From: Primula veris
Taxonomy: Eukaryota; Streptophyta; Magnoliopsida; Ericales; Primulaceae
Assembly: GCA_963682055.1 (NCBI GenBank)
Contig: OY821744.1
Span: 30,046,967 to 30,110,966, forward strand
Length of the DNA stretch: 64,000 nt
Direction of reading: 5' to 3'
Positions 45,901-56,058 of the stretch are shown piece after piece. Positions within the stretch are counted from its first letter, which is position 1; each line of letters starts with the position of its first letter. Both the position numbers and the translations under genes were made by a program. The notes beneath the pieces were generated by a model. The model ran no database searches. It was not told where the DNA came from and was given only the letters and a program-made list of their open reading frames with translations.

Positions 45901-47903
45901 GATGAAGCAAAAACCAGGAAACCATAACTTGGATTTATAGTTCTATCTTCTAAAGCACAGCTACCACATCGATTTCTAAACAATTAACTTACAAATTTCA
46001 AATGTTTTAAAACGCGAAAATTAACTACAGTGTTTTTGTAAGAGCTTCACTAAAGTCTCTTAGCTTTTTATATTCTAAAACACAAGAGCACCTGAAAGCA
46101 TAAATAGCGTATTATTATTTTTATAGCATCAAAGCAAAACAAGTTTTACTTTGGCATATATGACAAGAAGCCAGATTTAACATGATTTATAATAAAATTT
46201 CAAATCAGTGCCAAATTCTGGAAACATAAAATTAAAGGAAGAAAAACAATAAACAAGTCAAAGGACGTCGCACCTTGAAGTATTCTTGAGTGCCCAAATA
46301 AAACATTCTCTAAACGACTGGAAGAATGCTAAATGATCTGAATTCAAGGAATGTGACTTATTTCTCCCAGCCCAGAAATTCTGGAAAAAATCAATGAAGA
46401 ATTTCTCCCCATGTATTGCTTTAGGAGGAATAGCATCTAGAAATAGAACCAAAGTAGGATAAGAAACTTGGTAGGATCCGCAGCACCCATTTTTGAGAAA
46501 AATCCAGAACCTGTTTAAGACAATTTTCTGAACGTTTATCAAGGTCCAGCTATGGGGAAATCGTTTGGAGAATAACAATATCATCTCCCACATTGAGGAG
46601 TGGCAATATTGATCTTTTTCTTGGAAAGAACCGAGAACTGCAGGGGCTAAAACTTTCATATTTCCTTCACTAAAAGCATTTGGAATATTCTTAATAAAAC
46701 TCCTAAGCACCGAATAAGCTGCAGATCGGATGGTAGGGTTCGGGGATTTGAGGAAATCTAGAAAGCATTTACGAGTGGAGAATAAATTCTCTGCGCAAGT
46801 GACCACTGTGACCTGTGCCTTTGAATATTTTTTTTCTTCATTCGGATTTTCAAATGACAACCCCACCAAGATATCAAGGAATGTGGCCAATGCCATTAAT
46901 GAAGAAGAAATGGCCTACAAAGCAACAGATAACAAAAGCATTATAAAGAGGGGGGGAAACAAATATAGTAACCAACATATCCAGTTTAATTTTAAATTTG
47001 AAAAGAGTATTCCTCAAACAGGTTAACATGAGCGGAGCATCAGTGAAACAAATCAAAGTTTACAATGAGCTAGCCACAAGATTATATCCAATAAGTAAAG
47101 AGCCTCAAATATAATATATTTATAGGGTGAGCATGATAAAAGTGTGGTTGATAAGAGGGTAAATACAATTGTTATCTGCACAAGTAATAGCAACAAAGAA
47201 AACGGCTTTACAGAAGACACATTTCCGAAGAAGAAAAGACTTGAGAAAAGGAAACATAATCACCCAAAAGAAGAAGCAAATGGAAAGTTGTGTTAGTTCC
47301 TTAAGTGGATGGTAATCTTGAAAACTGAACTTTGTCTCTTACTTACCATAACACATGTATTATTTACAATATAATTACAAAGAGTATAACCAAACTGCTA
47401 CATGGGCTCTTAAGAAATACCTGTTGATACATCTCTTCCAATTCGTCTACAGCAGTTGTTTTCTCCGACATACTTTGTGGAGTGAGACTCAGATTTTCTT
47501 CCAAATACAAAAATATCTCTGTAGTACATAAAACTAACGCGTCTAATCTCCTCTCTGGCGCTAGAAAGGCCGCCTGCCAAAAGACAATTAATTTATCAGA
47601 TAAATATTTCAAGAATAAAGATTACAAAAGAATTATCACTAGAAAAACAAACTCTATTATTTATTTCTTTCGGCATCCTTGGCCAACAACTACTATGAGA
47701 TCTTTTGATTTTCTCAGTAAATAATACAATATAATTATTCTAGTTCCCTTGAGTTAGTTGATACACAAAATAGAAGAGAAAAAGGAAACGATAACAAACC
47801 TGGAAGGATCTTTTAGCAGCCTGAGAGACTTCAGAAGCTAAATCAAACTGAGAGAACCACCAAGGTCCCATCAAAGTCTTCAAATATGGGGCTAAGTCTC
47901 TCC

Positions 47904-47941
<38 letters not shown>

Positions 47942-49511
47942 AGCTACAAGTTCTAAGACGGTTTTCGTTTATAAACTCAAAACTGTAGAAGTAAGTTTAA
48001 AAAGGTAGATTAAAGAAAAATAGAAACATATGCAACAAAAAAGGAAAGTTATCAGCTCAATACAATCATAGATATTCCGCAAAATCATGCAATAAGTGTT
48101 TTAACAGCAGGCTGATAAATGAAGTACTAAAACATTCATGTATATCAACTTAATAATATTTAACTATCGATCTTCCCAGTTGAACCAGCCAAACTAACAA
48201 GTGAGTGGGATTTGCCCACCGTGCGTCCTATCAGATGAATTTATTTACCAAATCTTATCCTAAATCGAGCAAGTTAATAATTGATTTACTGAATAAACTC
48301 TCCAAACTGTTTGGTTTTCTACCGTTTCCAAAGAGTAAGAATCTCAACCCTGATAATATTTTCCCCACGTTATTGTTCTAAGTTCTGAGAACCAAAATTA
48401 TTTTCAGAATAAAGCGCAGGAACTTTGCTACGGCACCAACTTATGGGATCTTGTCATTAATTCCTCATACACTAACCGAAATTTAAAGCATGTGGACGCA
48501 AGAAGCTACAGTAAGAAACAGGTTTAGCTTCCAGTACCACTTAAAAGTTAGGCAACACAAGTTAATCAAAATACAAGAGCTTCAAATGGACTTTAGGCTT
48601 GAGTTATCTAACCTTGTGTTCTTTAGGATCAAAAGCGACACTTCTCAGTACATAATTATATTAGGACGGCAATCGAAATGCATGGTTAGATAGTTAACAC
48701 CTGCCTAGATATCTTCATAACCAACATGAAGGCAACAGTCAGAGATAACCGAATTGCTAGCTATAGAGCATAATGTCTAGAAACACTTCCTTCTAATAAG
48801 TAAAATTGCACACCGAGTCACCAAGAAGAGGGGAACTTCGTCCAAGCAACAAATAAGCAAACCATTACTCTTCAAACTCGAGGTTTTGTATCATATACTG
48901 ATTTTGGTGGTAGGGAGGGTGGTGACTGGTGTTGTTTTCTTACACTCTTCTTTTTGCAGTGTGTGTGTGTAGACATAAAACAGGAAACATCCATAATCCC
49001 ACAGAAGAAAAAGAAATGTACCCGACAGCATTAACAAGAACAGTCATGGCTTCATGAGTAGCTTTCCTGACTTCTCTACTGTAGTCAAACAACAGCTTCT
49101 TATACTCAAATGCCTAGGGAAAATCCGCAAAAAATAAAGCAAGTCATCAGTAAGCTGAATTCGTCACAAGATAGCAAACAACAAATACCACATCTTTATA
49201 ACCACATCCAATTGCGTCTGACACGATTAGAGTACAAACCAAACAATTTCAGAAGATTTCAATATTTATTTTCATTCACTCTCATTGGCTCAACAAAAGT
49301 AAAATATATCGAGTGAGAACAACAAAGAATGCATAACACTTTCTTTACATTTCTTTTCTTAATCTTTTTAATTATTTTTTTGGGCAATTGGCATGCATGC
49401 ACGATTGTGATTAGGTGTAAGATGGGGCTCACGCACATGGGGTGACAAATAGAAGGATTACTCTAAATATGTCCCTTTAGTTATCTCATGTCTTTCTCTG
49501 TTTCTCCGCCG

Positions 49512-49550
<39 letters not shown>

Positions 49551-52500
49551 TCTGATCATCTATAATACACATTCACCTTAAAATTGACCAATTCACCAGC
49601 AGATCATCTAAAATACAGATTTTCAAAATAATTTTTTGTTTTCATACCCCTTATATCTATTTTAAAGTGGTCACTTATTTATGTCTCAAAACGGAAAGCA
49701 GAAATTTAATAGAGATGGAGCGGTTACTATTTGCATGTTAAACATAAATTTCATTTTCCGCATATAAACCTTATTTTTTGTTTAAATTGCATATAAGTTG
49801 GATTAAGTAAAGATTATCACTTGTATTTCATAACTTGCATCAAGGAAAAGAAATGAAATGATAAAAACATAAGGTTACAAACTTAAAACATACAAAGGAG
49901 GAGATGACTGAAAAACAATAAAAGGACGAAAATGAAGGTTTGACGCACGGAATATGAGAATAGTAAAAACAAAAGTGAAAGGGGAAAGTTCAGGAGGGAA
50001 GAAAGGCAGTAGTGGCCATACTTATACATGTCCTACAGTAAACAGGTACTCTAACAATATTACTGTAGAAAAACATGTACATCTTAGATAATCACATTAA
50101 TAGCTTTAAGTATAGAGTATAGAGGATGTTGCTGTATGTGATAATTTTTAACATTTCATGTATATTTTAGCTAATAGAGGGTCTCTAGGGGAGCACATGT
50201 GAGTGCTCTTAATCACGGAACGACAACTATCTCTTCGCACACTTCCCTTCTACATCTTTCTCTCTATATCTCTGACGTCCTTGCCCCCACTCCTTGTCTA
50301 TTCCTCAACTATATCTCCGCCACCGTCTCTCTTCTCTCTCTAACCCTCACAGCACCTAACCAGGGTTGTCTGTTCCCGTCAATGTTGGACATATGTACTC
50401 TTGTTGTTGCATATTAACTCTTACCTTCAATACACATATCATGATACTCTGACATGACATACTTACTTTCCATGAAAAATCTTTTGCTAACATCTAATGA
50501 GCAAAATTCTTTAATATTTTGATTTCTACTACATGTCTCCTTCTATCCTAAATTAAGACACAAGAAAAATGCATACCCATTGTGGAATGATTGGTACAAG
50601 CTCCCTGCCAGATTTTTCCTTGAAAAGCATAGACAGAGATGACAAAGCTTTAAGCTGTAAAAGAAGAAAGAATGCCAATTTCAAATATATAAATGAAGAT
50701 TATGGGTGCATATGAAGTGAAAAATTGAAAACAACAACAAAAACACCACAAATGTAAACGACAGCATGTGAAAGAGTTGAGGTAAAGACACCACAAATGT
50801 CAATCGAACACAACAATGGAATGTGAAAAACCGACCAACAAATACAAATCAAAGGGCATAGAAAAAATATTATGCTGTTTTTCCCCTCCCTGAGATAAAC
50901 CATGATATTCATGTGAATCAAGATATCACAGACTTGATCTATGCTTAATTTCAATTAAAGAAACCAGCTGATATTACGCTATCACAAAATAGGACCAGCT
51001 AAGGTTAAAACAAGAATATTGGACTAGAAACAGATCCAGATATGGAACACTGTTGGTGTTAACGTTTTCCTACTAATGCACAACTCGAAAGCAACAATAG
51101 ATACCATCTTCCCCTCTATGAGCCAACAATAAATCATCAAATAGAGGGAATAACATTTACCTTTGTCGTGGGATCCTTCCTTGCAAGCCTCTTCAAGTGT
51201 TGTGCCACTTCACCATCTATATCCTACAAATGCCAAACTAGTCAAGCACAATAATAAAAAGAATACTTATTTTTATTTCTATTATTGGACTAGAAACGGA
51301 TCCAGATATGGAACATCGTTGGTGTTAACGTTTTCCTACTAATACACAATTTGAAAGCAACAATAGATACCATCTTCCCCTCTATGAGCCTACTTAGGTT
51401 TTGCAGATCCCTGTATTATATATACCGACGGTAGCTGCTAAGCATGAGGGGTCAGACTTCAAAGGTTGATATTTGTTCGAAAACTAACACCAAAATATAA
51501 AGATATTTTGCTAATACTTTGTCACAGAAGTGTGCAAATGATTATCTTCATCTACATCGAGCTTAGCCGACATAAGCTATCACCCTGAAACTTGTTTTCC
51601 ACGCTAATATAACTGATGAAATTTACTAAAGGAGCAATAGTAAACAACTCAAATAAAACTTTTCAAACATAATTAACAATTAAAACAGCTACATGTTTTA
51701 TAAATATACACTATCCATACATAATTACAAATATACAGAGTGTTGCAGCATTGTCACTTCTGTAATTTAGGGTGGAAAGTACTTTCTACGAATCAGTTAA
51801 TGAGTGTTGCCAACTGTCACGCATATACTATTATTCTGAAACTAGTAAATTGCTAGAAACACAAATTTATGAACGCGCATAACGATGAAGCACTTAATAT
51901 TTAAGCGGCAGTTTGAAACTTTAAGACATACAACTAGATGTATGAACACCTGCTAGCGACAGTTTCCTCAATACTCAGACTCGAAAAAGTCAGCTAAGCC
52001 TATATACCTTTTGCAGCCAAAAGTTCCTATATACATACAAATAAGTTTCTAATATTCAGCTTGTTTCCATAGTCGAAATTTCATTTAGTCTTCCAGGTTC
52101 CAACCGAATAAGCACAATTTTCTCGGTTAATTGCAGCTCCAAGTAAGCCAGCTTGTAAACTTAGAATCTATAGCCAAAAATTTCCCTATATATAATCATG
52201 TAAGGATAACAAACACTCAATTGAGAACAAATTAGTTAGAATTAGCTTATATACTTAAACTCAGCTTATATACTTAAAATTTAGCTTATAAACTTTAAAT
52301 TCAGCTTATTCAAATTTAATCTTCCAGACTAAATAGGCTAGAAGTTTCAAACAGAATAAGCACAATTTTCTCGTAAGTCAGAGCTTCAAATAAGCCAGCT
52401 TATAAACTTGGAATCTGTAGCCAAACATTTCCCTAACAAATATACACATATAATCACGTAGGGACAGCACTCTTTTGATAATAAATTAAGAAATTTAGTT

Positions 52501-54540
52501 ATATACTTAAAATTCAGCTTATTTCAATTAATCTTCCAGGCCGATTAGTAAATCGAATAAGCACAATTTTCTCGTAAATCATAGCTCCAAATAAGCCAGC
52601 TTATAACCTTAGAATCTGTAGCCAAACATATCCTTAACGTATATACACATATAAATTATAATCATGTAAGGAGAACAAGCACTCAATTGAGAACAAACTA
52701 ATTCAAATTACACAAAAAGGAACGGTAGCGACCCTATAGAGAGAGAAATCGGCACACAGAATAAAATACAGCTTATTCCAATTTAATCTTCAAAACTAAA
52801 TAGGTATTAGGATAGAAGTTTTTAACCGAATAAGTACAATTTGCACGTAAATCACAGCTCCAAATAAGCCAGCTTATAAACTTCGAATCTGTAGCCAAAC
52901 ATTTACCTAACATATATACACATAAAATCATGTAAGAAGAACAAACACTCGTTTGAGAACAAATCAGTTAGAATTACATTAAATGGGACGGTAGCATCAC
53001 TAGAGAGAGAAAATTCAGCACACAATAAATTTTTAGTATTCAGCTTATTTCAATTGAATCTTCCAGACTAAATAGGCTAGAAGTTTCTAAACAAAATAAG
53101 CACAATTTTCTCGTAAATCGCAGCTTTAAAAGAAGCCTTCTTATAAACTCAGAATCTGTAGCCAAACATTTACCTAACATGTAAACAAACACTCATTTGA
53201 AAATTTAATAGTTATTATAAATACATCAAAAGGAACGGTAGTGTCGCTAGAGAGAGAGAGAGAGAGAGAAGAATTGGCACACAGACTAAAAATCAGTTTA
53301 TATATGTAAAATTAAACTTATTCTAATTTAATCTTCCAGACTAAATAGGCTGGAAGTTTCATAGTACAAAATAAACTAGAATCTGTAGCCAAACGTTTCC
53401 CTAACATATATACACATACAATTATGTAAGGAGAAGAAACACTCCATTGAGAATAAATTAGTTAAAAAATTACATTAAGAGGAATGGTAGTGTCGCTAGA
53501 GAGAGAAGATTCGACGCGCGAGCTGCCCATAAATTTGTACTCCCTCCGTCCCAAAAAGATGGTCCCATACGAAACCACGTGCAAGTTTGACCGGACAATA
53601 AATTGTATTAAAATTGCCGAAATGAAAATTTTCAAAAGTTAATCATATGGTTCAAAAGTTAATCATATAGTTCAAATGTTAAATTACATTATTAAAATTT
53701 GAAAATTTTTATTTCGGTAATTTTGATACAAATTCTTGACCGGTCAAAGTTGCACGTGATTTCGTATGGGACCATCTTTTTGGGACAGAGGAAGTAGTAT
53801 TCAGCTTATATACGCAAAATTCAACTTATTCTAATTTAATCTTCCTCATAATAAGCCAGCTTATAAACTTAGAATCTGTAGCCAAACGTTTACCTAACAT
53901 ATACATATATATATACACACATAACTATGTAAGGAGAACAAACATTTAATTGAGAATAAATCGGTTAAATTACATTAAAAGGGACGGTAGCGACGTTAGA
54001 GAGAGAAGACTCGACACAGAGACTAAAATCCAGCTTATATACTTAAAATTCAGCTTATACCAATTTAATCTTCCAGACTAAATAGGCTAGAAGTTTCAAA
54101 CAAAACAAGCACAATTTTCTCGTAAATCGCAGCTTTAAAAAAAGCCAGCTTATAAACTTAGAATCTGTAGCTGAACATTTACCTAACATATACATATGTA
54201 TATACACATACATATAATTATGCAAGGAGAAAAGCACTCAATTAATAACAAACTAGTTAAAAATTTACATTAAAAGGAACGGTAGCATCGCTAGATTGAG
54301 AAGACTCGACACGTGAGCTTCCCATAAAACCTCCGAATCCGACCGTCGCAGCTCCCGAAGGCAACAAAGAAGCAGCCATACTTGACACACACACAAAAAT
54401 ATTAGTTTAATAGAAATTAAAACAGATATTGAAAAACACTACGGTATAATAAAAAAATTCGAAATAAATGAGATTTTTTAATATTACCTGCTGCTAGAGG
54501 GACGGGACTTAGTTCTGTTACCGTCTTTTTGTCTCCCCAT
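33953..54540 (-). CDS. LTN1: E3 ubiquitin ligase listerin, ribosome quality control
   Basis: Seventeen exons: 54540-54488, 54380-54269, 51223-51161, 50654-50577, 49113-49022, 47902-47800, 47573-47421, 46914-46274, 45814-45376, 44700-44210, 43120-42406, 41597-40934, 39873-39289, 38300-37867, 37128-36670, 35390-35160, 34180-33953. All introns are GT-AG and all phases agree, giving 1846 residues, close to plant listerins. The N terminus starts [17 protein letters not shown], like the plant family. Helical repeats fill the middle, including [21 protein letters not shown] and GPWWFSQFD. The last exon holds a RING-variant zinc domain ([20 protein letters not shown]). Listerin binds stalled 60S subunits and ubiquitinates the trapped nascent chain. 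The 3-kb intron 2 and other introns carry many transposons, but the coding sequence is clean. A long TC-rich leader lies upstream at about 54620-54655. Confidence 0.96.
34360..34884. mobile_element. MULE-type MITE, copy 2, in the last LTN1 intron, carrying a SINE
   Basis: Terminal repeats GAGTCCGGATCCTC and, on the other strand at the right, GAGTCCGGATCCTCGGAC. Flanks TTATTCAAG (34351-34359) and GTATTCAAG (34885-34893) match at 8 of 9 bases. Without the SINE and its duplication the element is about 389 bp, close to copy 3 (381 bp). Confidence 0.9.
34417..34540 (-). mobile_element. tRNA-derived SINE nested in the MITE
   Basis: About 124 bp flanked by identical 12-bp repeats GCCCCCTTACTT (34405-34416 and 34541-34552). 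On the minus strand it has an A-box-like GGTCCAAGTGGTTGG, a B-box GGTTCGAACCC (internal RNA polymerase III promoter), and ends in a run of A (the T tract at 34417-34424). Target duplication plus A tail indicates LINE-driven retroposition. The insertion cuts the left arm of the MITE, so it is the younger of the two. Confidence 0.88.
35520..35856 (-). mobile_element. TRIM (terminal-repeat retrotransposon in miniature) with 5-bp target duplication
   Basis: Terminal direct repeats of 110 bp (35525-35634) and 106 bp (35746-35851), each TGTAGAAG...CCAACA, enclose only 111 bp. Identical GATTG lies at 35520-35524 and 35852-35856. On the minus strand the LTR reads TGTTGGAATAG...CTTCTACA and is followed by TGGTATTAGAGCC, one base from the standard initiator-Met tRNA primer site. 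Before the other LTR lies GTGAGGGGGAG, a polypurine tract. No coding capacity; moved by enzymes of other retrotransposons. It sits in LTN1 intron 15. No 5S rRNA-like part was seen, so it is not obviously a Cassandra element. Confidence 0.93.
38499..39267. mobile_element. Tourist-like (PIF/Harbinger) MITE in LTN1 intron 13
   Basis: Inverted ends GGCTCTGTTTGTTTT at the left and AAACAAACAGAGCC at the right, flanked by TAA on both sides (38496-38498, 39268-39270), the 3-bp target of PIF/Harbinger elements. Sub-terminal GGAAAATATTTTCC motifs are present on both arms. Its 769-bp length is inflated by an inner element at 38757-39117. Confidence 0.85.
38757..39117. mobile_element. Second MITE nested inside the Tourist-like MITE
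   Basis: Begins TTGGTGTTTGATAT and ends CGATGCCAAACGCGCCC, with TTA on each side (38754-38756, 39118-39120). The interior (AATAAGTTATAAGTCATTTA, AAAAAGCT) matches elements in AGT2 intron 1 at 61793-62213 and 62390-62590, so it belongs to a dispersed family. It inserted after the outer element. Confidence 0.8.
44802..45340. mobile_element. Inverted-repeat MITE in LTN1 intron 9
   Basis: The left end AACTGCAAATAACCCCCATA and the right end, read on the other strand, AACTGCAAATAACTTCAATA, are inverted repeats of about 35 bp that continue with ACTATGGG on both arms. The length is 539 bp. No exact target duplication could be fixed; the flanks CATTAACTA and AACCCAAAG do not match. A Mutator-like type is likely but not proven. 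Confidence 0.75.
47905..47939. repeat. (GA)n microsatellite forming the splice polypyrimidine tract of LTN1 exon 6
   Basis: On the minus strand about 17 CT repeats run straight into the CAG acceptor of exon 6 (47902). The microsatellite is therefore itself the polypyrimidine tract, and its length could vary between alleles without touching the coding sequence. Confidence 0.9.
49513..49549. repeat. 37-base poly-G tract
   Basis: An unbroken G run in LTN1 intron 4, flanked by CCGCC on one side. Such runs are rare in plant DNA and could form a quadruplex in the DNA; LTN1 RNA would carry the C strand. The exact length may be a sequencing estimate. Confidence 0.85.
51018..51390. repeat. 107-bp direct repeats flanking LTN1 exon 3
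   Basis: A 107-bp segment starting ATTGGACTAGAAAC and ending CCCCTCTATGAGCC occurs at 51018-51124 and 51284-51390 with about seven differences. Exon 3 (51161-51223, 63 bases, both ends phase 0) lies between them. It looks like an incomplete local duplication. Confidence 0.92.
52700..54300. repeat. Tandem array in LTN1 intron 2 with partial copies of exon 2
   Basis: Units of about 245-295 bp share the order ACATATATACACAT, CATGTAAGGAGAACAAACACT, ATTACATTAAAAGGAACGGT, GCTAGAGAGAGAAGACTCG, CAGCTTAT..., AATCTGTAGCCAAAC. The ACGGTAG motif recurs at about 52729, 52990, 53239, 53484, 53985 and 54278. The last is inside exon 2 (54269-54380). The earlier copies are degenerate versions of the exon's 3' end plus intron. 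The copy near 53473-53535 is best, coding MGSSRVESS like exon 2. The wide step 53484-53985 includes a Stowaway insertion. Partial units without the exon part continue back to about 52000. Confidence 0.85.
53540..53794. mobile_element. Stowaway MITE (Tc1/mariner type)
   Basis: 255 bp between TA dinucleotides (53538-53539 and 53795-53796). Terminal repeats: CTCCCTCCGTCCCAAAAAGA at the left, CTTCCTCTGTCCCAAAAAGA at the right (other strand), continuing almost unbroken for about 35 bp. CTCCCTCCGTCCC is the standard Stowaway end. It lies in the tandem array of LTN1 intron 2 and interrupts one unit. Confidence 0.96.
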
Positions 54541-56058
54541 ATTTGATTTTCTATATATATAGCGAGAGATATTAGATATAAGGTTAGTTTTGGCGAGGAG
54601 TTAGGGTTTGGCGACGGAGATAGAGAGAGAGGGAGAGAGAGAGAGAGAGAGAGTTTTATTTATGATTTCTGTATGAGAAGAAGTAAAGAAGATGGATTTT
54701 ATTTATTAAATGTATTTCTTAGTAAGGGAAGTCGTATATGATTTGTACATACTCACGATGTGACGATGTTAATTCTGATTTCCCAATATTGCGCCGACTA
54801 TGGTATAACACAGAAGCATAGACGGGAAGTGCGACCAAAGTACACAGGACGCATTCAAATTTTATCAAGTTCGAATAGTTAGTTTTTTTGGGTTTTTTAT
54901 ATGTATTCGTAAAAAGAAATTTGATTTTTTTTTTCTTAAATCAACGTATTATTTTATTTCTAAAGTGTTCGTTCAAAAAAATCTGTAAATTTTGATCTTT
55001 TGTATTTTTTATTTATTTATTAATATTACAGTCTTAAAAATTGTCAAACAAACAATTAAATATAAAAAAAATATAAAATGTTAAAATTTACAGATTTTTT
55101 TGAACAAACACTTTATAAATAAAAGAGTACGCTGATTTACAACAAAAAAATTACAAATACATATGAAAAAACCGAAAATATGACGAAACTTGACCATTCG
55201 AACTTGATAAAATTTGAAACTCAATTACACATACAAAAAAACAATGATTTCGTATATGTACAGTTTAATACTCTATGATTTTTTTTCAATTTACCATCTT
55301 GTGTTATGTGAATCTTTAGATTAATATATGATACTAGCAATATTATTCAATTTACTACACTCTCCGTCAATTGTATTTAGTAATTTCATACTACGAAAAA
55401 TCCAAGTTAATACGTTATATTATCAAAATTACTCTTTATTACCCTCCCATTCAATTGTTCTACAGAAAGTGCGTGATTTTGGGTATTAAATTGAAACAAA
55501 TGTAATTTCAATTTAATACAAAAAAACCACCCAAACTACTTATGATGAATGAACCTTATCACACTTATTTTAGTTTTTACTAAATCAATTCTAACTAAAT
55601 CCAGAGTCGATATTACAACTGCAGTTAGAGTTCCGGAAATGGCAATGACTGAAACTTAAAAAGAACAATATCACACTTTCAGTTCCACAATGAAACCCAC
55701 TGTCACTTCCAAGCAAAAAAAAACAAGAATATGAGCACAAAAAGTGACCAGATCTTGAATTCTTCCAGAGAGAGAGATATATTCTGCACAAAGAAAAGGT
55801 TTGTATCGTATGATACTAACATTTAATTGAACACGTCATATGAAATGCAACACTTTCATTAAGGATATTTTTTTGATACAGGAGAACAATACGGAGAGAG
55901 AGACAACGAGGTGATGTCTCAATAACTCCTTCGCTAGACAGTAATTTTTATTCATACCAAGGCTGCATTTTTACATACGCAGCAATCATTCTACGGTTTA
56001 CCGCACCATTTTAAGATACCATGACGCTGCTATATTGATTTTGAAATAAAAGAGTGCT
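54541..56058. other. Intergenic region: LTN1 promoter and AGT2-like 3' side
   Basis: Directly upstream of LTN1 it has a TATATATATAG stretch (54554-54564), a (GA)n/(GAGGGA) run at about 54621-54655 that would be TC-rich in the leader, and then AT-rich DNA. A long foldback lies at 54856-55216. The rest, up to 56058, should include the 3' untranslated region of the aminotransferase gene. No other gene is supported. Confidence 0.6.
54856..55216. repeat. Long foldback (about 160-bp inverted arms)
   Basis: The left arm starts CAAATTTTATCAAGTTCGAA. The right arm ends TTCGAACTTGATAAAATTTG, its exact reverse complement. Matching continues inward (TTTTTTATATGTATT against ACAAATACATATG; AAAAAAATCTGTAAATTTT against AAAATTTACAGATTTTTTT) with a short AT-rich centre. 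This is the shape of a foldback MITE. No clear target duplication. Confidence 0.9.

Noticed and set aside
50199..50417. 72-residue ORF in LTN1 intron 3
   Set aside because: Opposite strand to LTN1, CT-rich, no recognisable domain or splice context; listerin exons on either side join directly in phase.
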